Assembly (NCBI GenBank): GCA_030149475.1
Contig: JASBRL010000082.1
Coordinates: 1 to 64,000 of the forward strand
Direction of reading: 5' to 3'
Length of the DNA: 64,000 nt
Source of the DNA: Marinobacter sp.
Lineage (GTDB): Bacteria; Pseudomonadota; Gammaproteobacteria; Pseudomonadales; Oleiphilaceae
Part shown: positions 48,607 to 56,555 of the stretch, one piece after another
How positions within the stretch are numbered: the stretch's first letter is position 1
Layout: each line of letters opens with the position of its first letter
Notes under the pieces: model-generated
Database searches by the model: none
Told to the model about the DNA's origin: nothing
The model's input: only the letters and a program-made list of their open reading frames with translations
Translations under genes and position numbers: made by a program

Positions 48607-48849
48607 TTATGCCTTTTTCAGGGCGCCGACAATTGCCAGCAACAGTACAGCACCGACCGTGGCCGTGACCAACTGGCCCACGGTACCCATGGCTGCCAGC
48701 CCCAGCAGCCGGAAAACCAGACTGCCAAGGAAGGACCCGACAATACCGATACCCACATTGGCCAGCACGCCAAACCCGCGTCCCTTCATGATGAGCCCGG
48801 CCAGCCAACCCGCGATACCGCCAATCAACAGAAACAGAATCAGATTCAT
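48607..48849 (-). CDS. GlsB/YeaQ/YmgE family stress-response membrane protein
   Basis: An 80-residue, very hydrophobic protein with three helices and the glycine-rich pattern GGIAGWLAGLIMKGRGFGVL then NVGIGIVGSFLGS, typical of YeaQ/YmgE (transglycosylase-associated) proteins. The role is unknown and members are often induced by stress. An AAGGAG ribosome binding site precedes the ATG at 48849. Confidence 0.93.
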   Translation of the reverse strand: MNLILFLLIGGIAGWLAGLIMKGRGFGVLANVGIGIVGSFLGSLVFRLLGLAAMGTVGQLVTATVGAVLLLAIVGALKKA

Positions 48850-48993
48850 CGTTTGCGTCTCCTTGCAGTGTCAGATGCGCCCCGGCCGCCGACACGGGCG
48901 ATCAAGGCGTGGTAGTGACCTCCGCAGACTGCCCTGTTTCAGGGCCGAGTTCAATAGTGACCGGGTGTCCATTCAAAGCTACGAAAGGAGCCG

Positions 48994-49692
48994 TCAAAAG
49001 CTGTCGATGGCGGCCTGCATCTGGCGGTGACAGCGATCCATCAGCTCCGGCAGATCGGCGCTGGTCAGACCGTCCGTCGGCACCGGCGGCAGGATGGTAA
49101 CCGCCACCGGCTGGCGGCGTCCGGACAGGCCCTGCGTGAGACTGTGGTAGGGCTCAGCGCAGACCATGGTAATCGGGACGCCGGCGGCGATCGCCGCGTG
49201 GAATGCGCCTTTCTTGAACCGCTGCAGGCCCCGGCCACGGCTGCGCGTGCCCTCCGGAAAGACCCACAGACTCTTATTTTCCCGCCGGACTGCATCGCTG
49301 GTGGCCTGCATGACTGACACCGCCTTGAGCGAGCGGGCACGATTGATCACCACATTACCGCCAAGCCAGAACACCTGGCCAAAAAACGGGATCCAGACCA
49401 GCGAGGCCTTGCCCACCGTCACCGTCCGGGGCGGCAACAAATCGCCCATGATAAACAGGTCATCGTTGTGCTGGTGATTGGCAATCACCACCGTGGGCTG
49501 GTCCATGGGCATGTTCTCAGCACCCATGAGCGGTCGCTCCAGGCCCAGTACAGTGCGTCCCATCAGGGCAAGATACCGGCCCAGCACCCGGTTATTCTCC
49601 GGATTGAACGGCCGTGCAATACAGATTACCAAACCCGCGAGACAGACAACTGGTACCAGTATCCAGGCAACCAGCGCTCGTAAGCTTCCCAT
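48994..49692 (-). CDS. plsC: 1-acyl-sn-glycerol-3-phosphate acyltransferase (PlsC family)
   Basis: A 232-residue membrane acyltransferase making phosphatidic acid from lysophosphatidic acid. The catalytic H-x4-D motif is NHQHNDD and the acceptor-binding motif is FPEGTRSRG. An N-terminal helix (about 7-26) anchors it. It lies directly downstream of the sortase-locus remnants on the same strand, 45 bases after the truncated sortase frame. Whether it is the main cellular PlsC or a paralog is unknown. Confidence 0.88.
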   Translation of the reverse strand: MGSLRALVAWILVPVVCLAGLVICIARPFNPENNRVLGRYLALMGRTVLGLERPLMGAENMPMDQPTVVIANHQHNDDLFIMGDLLPPRTVTVGKASLVWIPFFGQVFWLGGNVVINRARSLKAVSVMQATSDAVRRENKSLWVFPEGTRSRGRGLQRFKKGAFHAAIAAGVPITMVCAEPYHSLTQGLSGRRQPVAVTILPPVPTDGLTSADLPELMDRCHRQMQAAIDSF

Positions 49693-49737
49693 TCACTCAA
49701 TCCCGCCAAACCACTGAAACTGGCGCACAAGTGTACG

Positions 49738-49979
49738 CTAAAATGTGCGTCCGGCAAGGCCTACAGTGGTGTCGGCAAACAGCTTGCGGGCGGCCACCCA
49801 TTCAAGACAGGCGACCGGCCAGGTGTCGGCCAGGGTCGCGTCGTGGTCTGCCGGGCCTGGCTTTCCTCCCAGGCCAGATCGAGCACCTCCTGCGCCACCA
49901 TCGCCTTCAGTGAAATCCAGGCCCCGAGCGTAAAAATCACGCCCGCCAGCATAATCAGAGTCAGCGGCGAACGGTTCAT
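49738..49979 (-). pseudogene. Remnant of a dedicated-system sortase gene
   Basis: The frame begins at ATG 49979 and reads a helix (LTLIMLAGVIFTLGAWISL) then KAMVAQEVLDLAWEES and TRPWP, the N-terminal pattern I associate with the proteobacterial dedicated-system sortases (K-A-x-x-A-Q-x-L-x-x-A-W...PWPWADTWPVA). Immediately after PWP the frame is lost (stop at 49761), but the next frame continues DTWPVACLEWVAARK to a stop at 49738. The barrel with its catalytic His, Cys and Arg is absent. So it is a frameshifted 5' fragment of about 80 codons. Its ATG overlaps the preceding stop (ATGA), as in an operon. Assignment is by eye. Confidence 0.6.
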
Positions 49980-50343
49980 CCGACGACCCTCCGGCGTATC
50001 ATCAGGGCAATGCCGGACGGCAGACCGATCAGGCCGGGCGCCATCAGTAACCGACCCCAGGTCGCGGCCCGGGAGCAGTGCAATCGGCAATCAGCCCGCT
50101 GGCCCTCAGCTGATAGTCCGTAGGCAACAGCGTGGCGGCCACCGGGCTCTCGCCGGCCCTGGCATAAAGCGACTGAATCGCCAGAAATAACAGTATCGCC
50201 AGCCACAGGCTGATCCCCTCCAGAATCGCTTTGTGACGGCCGGGGCTGGCCCGTCGATGGCTGCAGAACGACGTGGGTCGAATGGTTGAAGCCGGGGTTG
50301 AAGCCGGGGTTGAAGCCAGGGTCGGATCAGAAAAAAACGGCAT
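49976..50343 (-). pseudogene. Remnant of the sortase target (sorted surface protein) gene
   Basis: ATG 50343 opens a frame with a signal-anchor helix (SLWLAILLFLAIQ) and LLPTDYQLRASGLIAD, then stops at 50044. In another frame at the same place, a sorting-signal-like C terminus is seen: RAATWGRLLMAPGLIGLPSG then a helix and a basic tail (RRRVVG), ending at 49976 and overlapping the sortase ATG. The third frame reads LLPG there. The simplest reading is a target gene whose N and C ends have been joined by a large internal deletion and then frameshifted. The family link is inferred from context and the C-terminal LP..TW-helix-RRR plan. Confidence 0.5.
50284..50319 (-). repeat. Three tandem 12-base units in the target remnant
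   Basis: GGTTGAAGCCGG occurs twice, followed by GGTTGAAGCCAG, near the 5' end of the target remnant, encoding Ser-Thr-Pro-Ala repeats. Confidence 0.85.
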
Positions 50344-50587
50344 AAACGGGGTTCCTTACTTCGATGCGTCGCTGATAGGCTTCATTCAACGACACCAAAG
50401 CGGCTTTCCCGTGGCGGAATCCGGCCATTCGACGACCAAAAATGATCAATTATGGCAATGGCGCCGGTCGTGCTTGCGAGCCGTGACAGGCATGGTTTAA
50501 TAACGGAATCGCTGAACAAGCCGATGCGTGATGCCCCGGTTCGCCAATCCCGACCAGATCGCGATCACGCCCATAACGGAACGGTCC

Positions 50588-51289
50588 ATGAAACGGCACA
50601 TTGCTCTGATTGAAGACGAACCCGCCATCCGGGAAAACTACCGGGACGCTTTCGAGCGCCGGGGTTACCGGGTCTCCGCCTACGGTGACCGGCAGTCCGC
50701 CTATCAGGCACTGAAAAGTGCGCTGCCCGATCTGGCGATCATTGATGTCGGCCTGGGGGATGATATGGACGGCGGCTTTGACCTGTGCCGGGACCTGCGC
50801 CAGCTATCACCCACGCTGCCAATGATCTTTCTCACCGCCCGCGACAGCGATGCGGATTCGGTACTCGGGCTGCGCCTGGGCGCCGACGACTACGTCACCA
50901 AGGACATGAGCCTGGATCACCTGTTCGCCCGGATTACAGCGCTGCTGCGCCGCGCGGATGCCTGGGCCGAATCCAGCCGGCAACCCGATGAGGTATTGCA
51001 GCGAGGTCGCCTGCAACTGAACGTGGACCGGATGACCGCCGAGTGGGACCGCCAGCCCATCAATCTGACGGTAACCGAATTCTGGATGCTCCACGCGCTG
51101 GTTCAGCACCCCGGTCACGTCAAGAACCGCACGCAGCTAATGGACGCCGCCAGTACCGTGCTGGACGACAATACCGTGACCTCTCACATCAAGCGACTGC
51201 GCCGCAAATTCCAGCAGGTGGACATGGCCTTCGATGGTATTCAAACCGCCTACGGCTTTGGTTACCGCTGGAATGCCCATGAGGCCTGA
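50588..51289 (+). CDS. pdsR: Dedicated sortase-system response regulator (PdsR-like)
   Basis: A 233-residue OmpR-type response regulator. The receiver (1-122) has EDE at 9-11, phosphoacceptor Asp53 in LAIIDVGLGDD, Thr in FLTARDSD and Lys in YVTKDMS. A winged-helix DNA-binding domain follows (about 135-230; HVKNRTQLMDAAS, VTSHIKRLRRKFQ). The receiver sequence and its partner kinase match the regulator family tied to the proteobacterial dedicated sortase system. The ATG at 50588 begins MKRHIALIEDEP. The kinase TTG follows the stop by three bases, so the pair is an operon. Confidence 0.8.
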   Translation: MKRHIALIEDEPAIRENYRDAFERRGYRVSAYGDRQSAYQALKSALPDLAIIDVGLGDDMDGGFDLCRDLRQLSPTLPMIFLTARDSDADSVLGLRLGADDYVTKDMSLDHLFARITALLRRADAWAESSRQPDEVLQRGRLQLNVDRMTAEWDRQPINLTVTEFWMLHALVQHPGHVKNRTQLMDAASTVLDDNTVTSHIKRLRRKFQQVDMAFDGIQTAYGFGYRWNAHEA

Positions 51290-51292
51290 CTT

Positions 51293-53281
51293 TTGACGCT
51301 CAAACGTCAGCTACTGGCAGCCAGCCTGCTGATGCTGGTGATTCCATGGGCCGGATTACGGTTCGTGCTGGAACTGGATCAGGCCCTGCGCACCCAGGCT
51401 ACCCAACAATTACTCAACCAGGCGCAGCGGATGGCGAGTGCCGCGGGCGCACAGCTGCCTCCGCCCGGCGAAGGGCGCGCGCTCTACGCCGAAACGCCCG
51501 CTCAACCGGTCAAACTTGATGGCTATGGCGATGACTGGAGCGGCTACGACGATACCGAAAGCCGGCTTTCACCCGCGCCCGCCCAGCAAAATACCATCCG
51601 TTGGCAACTGGCGGTTGATGATCACCAACTGTATCTGCTACTGCGGGTCACCGCACTGACACCCATTGCGTATTTTGATCCGGGACAGCCCGGGCAAGCC
51701 TACGAGCAGGTGCGGCTGTTCTGGCTGGCGGACGGCCAACGCCGGGAGCGCGATATCCGCACCCCTGCACCCGGCCCGGTGGTGGGCTGGTCCCCGGAGC
51801 GGCTGCCGCAACCGGACCATCAGGTGACCGGCGTCTGGCAGGCAACCGGCAGTGGTTATCAACTGGAAATCGGGATGCCGCGACCGGCGTCCGATCGTTT
51901 CAGCTTTTCTGTCTGGCGTCCCGACCCCGCAACCGGTCGCCCGCGACAGGTCGGCGGCCCCGGCACCCAGCCGTCAATCCCGCGCGTTGTGGCGCGCCTG
52001 CCAGCGCTGGAGGACTCCCTCGCAACGTCGCTGGCACCCGGCCAGACAGTCCGCGTGCTGGACCGCCAGGGCTGGATACTGGCAGACCGAAGCCTGGCGG
52101 CCGAGAATCACCGGCCTGACTTTGACAGCCTTGGCCCCATGCAGATTATCGAGCAGATCAGCCTGAACGGTTTGCGGGCCCTGGTTCGGCACTTCCAGCC
52201 GGCGCCCCAGCCATTACCCGGGTCCGGCTTCCGGGTTGATCCGGACGTCCTGCCCAGACAGGGCATAGTTCGCCATGCAGGGGCCTCGCCCAACCTTATG
52301 GTCAGTATCGGCCTGCCCGCTGGCCAGACGCTGATTCTGGAACAATCCCTGGACCAGCTTTTGACCCTGTCCAGTAATGCCCTGGGCTCGGTCATCACCC
52401 GCAGTACCCTGCTGATCGTCGCGTTGATGCTGGCCCTGCTGGGGTACGCCAGCTGGCTATCGTGGCGAATCACCCGTCTGCAACGTTCGGTCAGGGCCTG
52501 CATTGACGACGACGGTCGAGTGCTCGGCACACTGCCGGCGACCCGGGCCCGCGACGAACTGGGCGAACTGTCCCGCCAGTTCAGTCAGATGACCGACCGG
52601 TTGCAGGGCTACACCCGCTATCTGGAGGGATTCGCCCGGCGCCTGTCCCATGAACTGAAGACACCGGTGGCGGTGGTTCGGTCATCCCTGGAGAACCTGT
52701 CGGAAGACACCGACCCGGAAACCCAGACGGTGTACCTGAAACGCGCTCACCAGGCGACTGATCGGCTTAGCCAGATCCTTCAGGGTATGAGTGAGGCGGC
52801 GCGGCTCGAGCAGAGTTTTGACCAGGCGGAAAAAGAACGGTTCGACCTGGCCCGGGTGGCGGCCGAAGCTGCCGCAGCCTACCAGGCCCTGTCTCCCGAC
52901 CACCGGATTCGTTACGACGGGCCTGCTGAGGGAGTCTCCGTGCTGGGATCACCGGAACTGATGGTGCAGTTACTGGACAAGCTGGTGGATAATGCCCGCG
53001 ATTTTACCCCGTCCGGGCGTGCCATTGTCATTGGCGTGCAATCCCGCATTGACGGCAGCGCCCTAACTGTTTTCAATGAGGGGCCGCCCCTGCCGAGTCA
53101 CCTGACCAGCGAAATATTCAGCCCCTTTGTGTCTCTGCGCAGCGGGACGGATCAGGGCCACCTGGGGCAGGGCCTGTTGATCGTGCGGTTGATCGCAGAC
53201 TTTCACCAGGGCTCGGTCACCGCCCGGAACGCCCCGGACGGGCGAGGGGTTATTTTCCGGATCTGGCTGCCGAATCGCTGA
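51293..53281 (+). CDS. pdsS: Dedicated sortase-system sensor histidine kinase (PdsS-like)
   Basis: A 662-residue inner-membrane kinase. TM1 (about 8-25) is followed by a large periplasmic domain whose first half (PVKLDGYGDDWSGY, WQLAVDDHQLYLLLRV) resembles a CBM9-like sugar-binding fold. TM2 (about 360-385) leads to a HAMP-like linker, the H-box FARRLSHELKTPVAVV (His453), and an ATPase domain with LLDKLVDNARDF and GQGLLIVRLIADFHQG. It starts at TTG 51293 with GAGG nine bases upstream. It appears intact. Its 3' end overlaps the convergent DUF815 gene by 32 bases. Confidence 0.82.
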   Translation: MTLKRQLLAASLLMLVIPWAGLRFVLELDQALRTQATQQLLNQAQRMASAAGAQLPPPGEGRALYAETPAQPVKLDGYGDDWSGYDDTESRLSPAPAQQNTIRWQLAVDDHQLYLLLRVTALTPIAYFDPGQPGQAYEQVRLFWLADGQRRERDIRTPAPGPVVGWSPERLPQPDHQVTGVWQATGSGYQLEIGMPRPASDRFSFSVWRPDPATGRPRQVGGPGTQPSIPRVVARLPALEDSLATSLAPGQTVRVLDRQGWILADRSLAAENHRPDFDSLGPMQIIEQISLNGLRALVRHFQPAPQPLPGSGFRVDPDVLPRQGIVRHAGASPNLMVSIGLPAGQTLILEQSLDQLLTLSSNALGSVITRSTLLIVALMLALLGYASWLSWRITRLQRSVRACIDDDGRVLGTLPATRARDELGELSRQFSQMTDRLQGYTRYLEGFARRLSHELKTPVAVVRSSLENLSEDTDPETQTVYLKRAHQATDRLSQILQGMSEAARLEQSFDQAEKERFDLARVAAEAAAAYQALSPDHRIRYDGPAEGVSVLGSPELMVQLLDKLVDNARDFTPSGRAIVIGVQSRIDGSALTVFNEGPPLPSHLTSEIFSPFVSLRSGTDQGHLGQGLLIVRLIADFHQGSVTARNAPDGRGVIFRIWLPNR

Positions 53282-54053
53282 ACGTCAGGCCGCCGAACTG
53301 ACGGTAAAATTGCTGCGCGGTGCGCCCGTTGCGCACACCGCGCCCCAGGGCAAAGCGGATCGCCTCCTCGTGCAGCCGGTCGCGATTGGCCGTCTCGGGA
53401 AACAGGGCATCAATCGCCTGCAGATACACATCCCGGGAAAATGGATAGAACGACAACTGGAGACCAAACCGGTCAGCCAGGGATACCTGTTCTTCAATCG
53501 CTTCGGCCGGGTGCAACTCGTCACCAACCATAGTGCTTTTGAGGTTATCCGACATGAACTCCGGCATCAGGTGACGCCGGTTGGAGGTGGCGTAAACCCG
53601 CACATTCTCCGGTGGCAACTCAAGTGACCCTTCCAATACACTTTTCAGGGCCTTGTAGGCGGATTCGCCAGCCTCGAAAGACAGATCATCGCAGTAGATA
53701 ACGAACCGGTACGGCTGCTCGCAGATGTCATCAACAATCTCCGGCAGGTCCACCAGGTCGTCTTTGTCCACCTCGATCATGCGCAGGCCCCGTTCAGCGT
53801 ATCGATTCAGCAACGCCTTGATCAGCGAAGACTTACCGGTCCCGCGGGCACCCCACAACAGCGCATTGTTGGCCGGTTGACCCGCCAGAAACCGTTCGGT
53901 GTTGGCGGCAAGGGCCAACTGCTGCCGCTCAATACCCTGCAGTTGATGCCACTGCACCGGATCAAGTCGGCGGATAACCCGCAAACCGTTCCGGTGCCGA
54001 CGCCAGACCGCCGCCGGCGCTTCAACCCAGTCGATTGCCGTATCAGTGATCAT
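53250..54053 (-). CDS. DUF815 family AAA+ ATPase
   Basis: A 267-residue P-loop protein of the DUF815 family: Walker A GARGTGKSSLIKAL (about residue 70), Walker B-like FVIYCDDLSFE, and sensor-like VYATSNRRHLMPEF. The family is uncharacterised, though predicted to be a AAA+ ATPase. ATG 54053 gives the family N terminus; upstream frame to 54770 is not coding. It is convergent with the kinase gene, with an overlap. Confidence 0.88.
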   Translation of the reverse strand: MITDTAIDWVEAPAAVWRRHRNGLRVIRRLDPVQWHQLQGIERQQLALAANTERFLAGQPANNALLWGARGTGKSSLIKALLNRYAERGLRMIEVDKDDLVDLPEIVDDICEQPYRFVIYCDDLSFEAGESAYKALKSVLEGSLELPPENVRVYATSNRRHLMPEFMSDNLKSTMVGDELHPAEAIEEQVSLADRFGLQLSFYPFSRDVYLQAIDALFPETANRDRLHEEAIRFALGRGVRNGRTAQQFYRQFGGLTFSDSAARSGK

Positions 54054-54218
54054 AGCCTGCAAGCCCTCTTTTTGATGGATTAAGGGAACACCTGTCATTC
54101 CGCTATCATCTGCCAGCGCCCGACCCCGCTCTGCAGCGATGACGAAGGTGGCAGACGACGTAATTCTGGTACCATACGACCTTTCATTGACTATCCGGAC
54201 CCTGAGGAGCACGCAGTC

Positions 54219-54662
54219 ATGGCCGTCGCATCCGTTGCCCTTGTCGCTCACGACAACAAAAAACAGGAACTGGTTGACTGGGTTGCGGAAAACAACACCC
54301 GCTTCGCCAACCTGACCCTGTATGCCACAGGCACCACTGGCAAACTGCTGTCTGAGCGGCTCAAGCGGGATGACATAACCCGGCTGCTGAGCGGTCCACT
54401 CGGCGGCGACCAGCAGATCGGCGCGCTGATTGCCGAGGGCCGGGTTGACCTGCTGGTGTTTTTCTGGGACCCGCTGGAGCCGCAGCCTCACGACCCTGAT
54501 ATCAAGGCGCTGCTGAGAATTGCCGCACTCTGGAATATTCCGGTCGCCTGCAACCGGGCAACCGCCGAGTTCATTCTCACCTCTGCCTACATGACCGACG
54601 ACCAGCACCGCCCCAGAAGACCGGATTTTTCGGACTACACCGGTCGCACCGTTACTCGCTGA
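54219..54662 (+). CDS. mgsA: Methylglyoxal synthase MgsA
   Basis: A 147-residue enzyme converting dihydroxyacetone phosphate to methylglyoxal, a bypass of lower glycolysis. The phosphate-binding ATGTTGKLL and catalytic Asp in GPLGGDQQIGA, plus LVFFWDPLEPQPHDPDIKAL, are diagnostic. Length is like E. coli MgsA (152). It is convergent with, and overlaps by 11 bases, the TetR gene. Confidence 0.95.
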   Translation: MAVASVALVAHDNKKQELVDWVAENNTRFANLTLYATGTTGKLLSERLKRDDITRLLSGPLGGDQQIGALIAEGRVDLLVFFWDPLEPQPHDPDIKALLRIAALWNIPVACNRATAEFILTSAYMTDDQHRPRRPDFSDYTGRTVTR

Positions 54663-55272
54663 CCGGTTTCGCCAGCCCATCCCACTGGCAACCGCCGAGA
54701 AAGCAGGCCACTGCGCTGTGCAGATGGGCCTGCAACTCCCGGTCAGATAACTCAATCTGCAACAGTGCACGCCATTGCAGGTCGCCCCTGACCAGGTCTA
54801 TAAAATGCCGGGCAGCGCGATCACAGTCGGCAATCGCCACCTCACCCAGGGCCCGTCGATGGGCCAGAAAAACGGCGACAGCCTGCTGCGCCACGGCCGG
54901 GCCGGAGTCGTGGAAGGATCGGCCAAGCTCCGGATCCCGGTGACTCTCTGACAACACCGCCCGTAATACGGCGAGCTTGTCTTCCTGCAACAGAAAGTGG
55001 AGAAAATCATCGCCCAGCATCAGCAACGCCTGGTCAAGCGGCAGTGCGTCCAGATTGAGCCCGCTCAACTCCATCACAAACGCCTCGCTGACCTGGCGCA
55101 CAGCGGCACGGAACAACGCGGTTTTGCCGCTGAAATGATTATAGAGAGTCGCTTTGGAAACACCGGCCTGGCGCGCGATACTGTCCATCGACGCGCGTTC
55201 GAAACCGGCCTGGCAGAACACCTGGCCGGCAGCCTTTAATATCTGTTCGGTGCGACGCGGATCCAACGACAT
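54652..55272 (-). CDS. TetR/AcrR family transcriptional regulator
   Basis: A 206-residue repressor with an N-terminal helix-turn-helix (about 10-55; GVSKATLYNHFSGKTALF) and a C-terminal ligand-binding domain (AefR-like). It is divergent from the EmrA/EmrB-type pump, with a perfect 24-base palindrome between them, so it probably represses the pump and itself. The ligand is unknown. Confidence 0.92.
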   Translation of the reverse strand: MSLDPRRTEQILKAAGQVFCQAGFERASMDSIARQAGVSKATLYNHFSGKTALFRAAVRQVSEAFVMELSGLNLDALPLDQALLMLGDDFLHFLLQEDKLAVLRAVLSESHRDPELGRSFHDSGPAVAQQAVAVFLAHRRALGEVAIADCDRAARHFIDLVRGDLQWRALLQIELSDRELQAHLHSAVACFLGGCQWDGLAKPVSE

Positions 55273-55306
55273 TTGTAGTCCGTACCCGACTGTGACTAAA
55301 ATGCAG

Positions 55307-55330
55307 AAACTGAACTGATCAGTTCAGTTT
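55307..55330. promoter_or_regulatory. Perfect 24-base palindrome: probable TetR operator
   Basis: AAACTGAACTGA (55307-55318) is followed directly by its exact reverse complement, TCAGTTCAGTTT (55319-55330). It lies midway between the divergent TetR and pump genes, the standard place for a TetR-family operator. Confidence 0.85.
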
Positions 55331-55418
55331 AGTAACAAAACACGGGACAAGTCTACCGGCCTGACCCGGGAATCTCAGAATCAACGCTCGCCCTTTTCGC
55401 GATGGATGGGATCAGCTC

Positions 55419-56549
55419 ATGTCCACCCGCCTTAAACGTCTGTTCGCGGTTTTTCTGCTCGCTGCAATTGCCATCACCGGGATCTGGTGGTGGCATCTTG
55501 GCAAGGAAACCACCGACGATGCCTTTATTGAACGCAACATCATTTATCTCCGGCCCCGTGTCAGTGGTCCGTTGGTGGAGGTGTCGGTGACCGACAATCA
55601 GGCCGTCACTGCAGGCCAGACACTGGCCCGCATTGACCCGGCACCGTTCCGGATCGCTGAGCAGGCTGCGGGCGCCAGGGTCGCTCAGGCCAAGTCGTCC
55701 GTCACCCGGGCCGAAGCCGAAAAACGAGCATTCGAAGCAGACCTGAAGGCCCGAAAAGCGGATGCCCGGGCCAGCATTAACGTCGCCGAGGCCAATGTCA
55801 GCCGGCAACAACGAACCCTCGACACACTGAATGCCAAAATCGCGCAGGCACGCCGCAATGTCCAGCGCTATCAGGCGCTGGCCAAACGGCAGCAGGTATC
55901 CCGACAGACTCTTGATGATGCCCGGACGTCTCTGGATACGTTACAGAGTCAACACGCGGCAACCAAGGCAGCCATTGCCGTTGCGCGCAGGGAGGTCGGT
56001 TCCGCCCGGGCGAAGCAGGCGGTCGTCGACGCCTCGGGCGAGCGAAGCGCCGTGCTGGAGGCCGCTGTTGTCCAGGCCAGAGCCGCGCTGAAACAGGCCA
56101 GGGCGGATCTCGATCAGGCAAAGCTGAATCTCCAGTGGACCCATATCAACGCCCCGGTGGATGGCTGGACCGGTGAAATCCAGGCCAAAACCGGCAGCAA
56201 TGTCGGCCCGGGGTCGACCCTGACGGCCCTGGTGTCCGGTGCTCCCTGGGTCAGGGCGAATTTCAAGGAGACGCAGCTCGGCGACATGCACATCGGTGAC
56301 CGGGTCGATCTGGCCGTGGATGCCTACCCGGGCATTGATCTGAGCGGCCACATCGTCTCATTCCAGCCTGGTACCGGGTCCCGCTTCGCGCTGTTACCGC
56401 CGGAGAATGCGACCGGCAACTATGTGAAGGTGGTCCAGCGACTCCCGGTGCGTATCAGTATAGATTCCGTGCCTGACAGCGTGCAGCTCTGGCCGGGCAT
56501 GTCGGTGGTGCCGACGGTTCATCTCGACAGTGCCAATCAGGACCGGTAG
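55419..56549 (+). CDS. HlyD/EmrA-type membrane-fusion protein
   Basis: A 376-residue periplasmic adaptor: N-terminal helix (LFAVFLLAAIAITGIWWWH), TTDDAFIERN motif, a long alpha-helical coiled-coil region (about 85-210), lipoyl half-motifs (VSGPLVEVSVTDNQAVTAGQ; INAPVDGWTGEI), and a beta-barrel domain. It links inner-membrane MFS pumps to an outer-membrane channel. The EmrB-type pump follows six bases later. It is likely controlled by the divergent TetR regulator. Confidence 0.93.
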   Translation: MSTRLKRLFAVFLLAAIAITGIWWWHLGKETTDDAFIERNIIYLRPRVSGPLVEVSVTDNQAVTAGQTLARIDPAPFRIAEQAAGARVAQAKSSVTRAEAEKRAFEADLKARKADARASINVAEANVSRQQRTLDTLNAKIAQARRNVQRYQALAKRQQVSRQTLDDARTSLDTLQSQHAATKAAIAVARREVGSARAKQAVVDASGERSAVLEAAVVQARAALKQARADLDQAKLNLQWTHINAPVDGWTGEIQAKTGSNVGPGSTLTALVSGAPWVRANFKETQLGDMHIGDRVDLAVDAYPGIDLSGHIVSFQPGTGSRFALLPPENATGNYVKVVQRLPVRISIDSVPDSVQLWPGMSVVPTVHLDSANQDR

Positions 56550-56555
56550 CCCATC

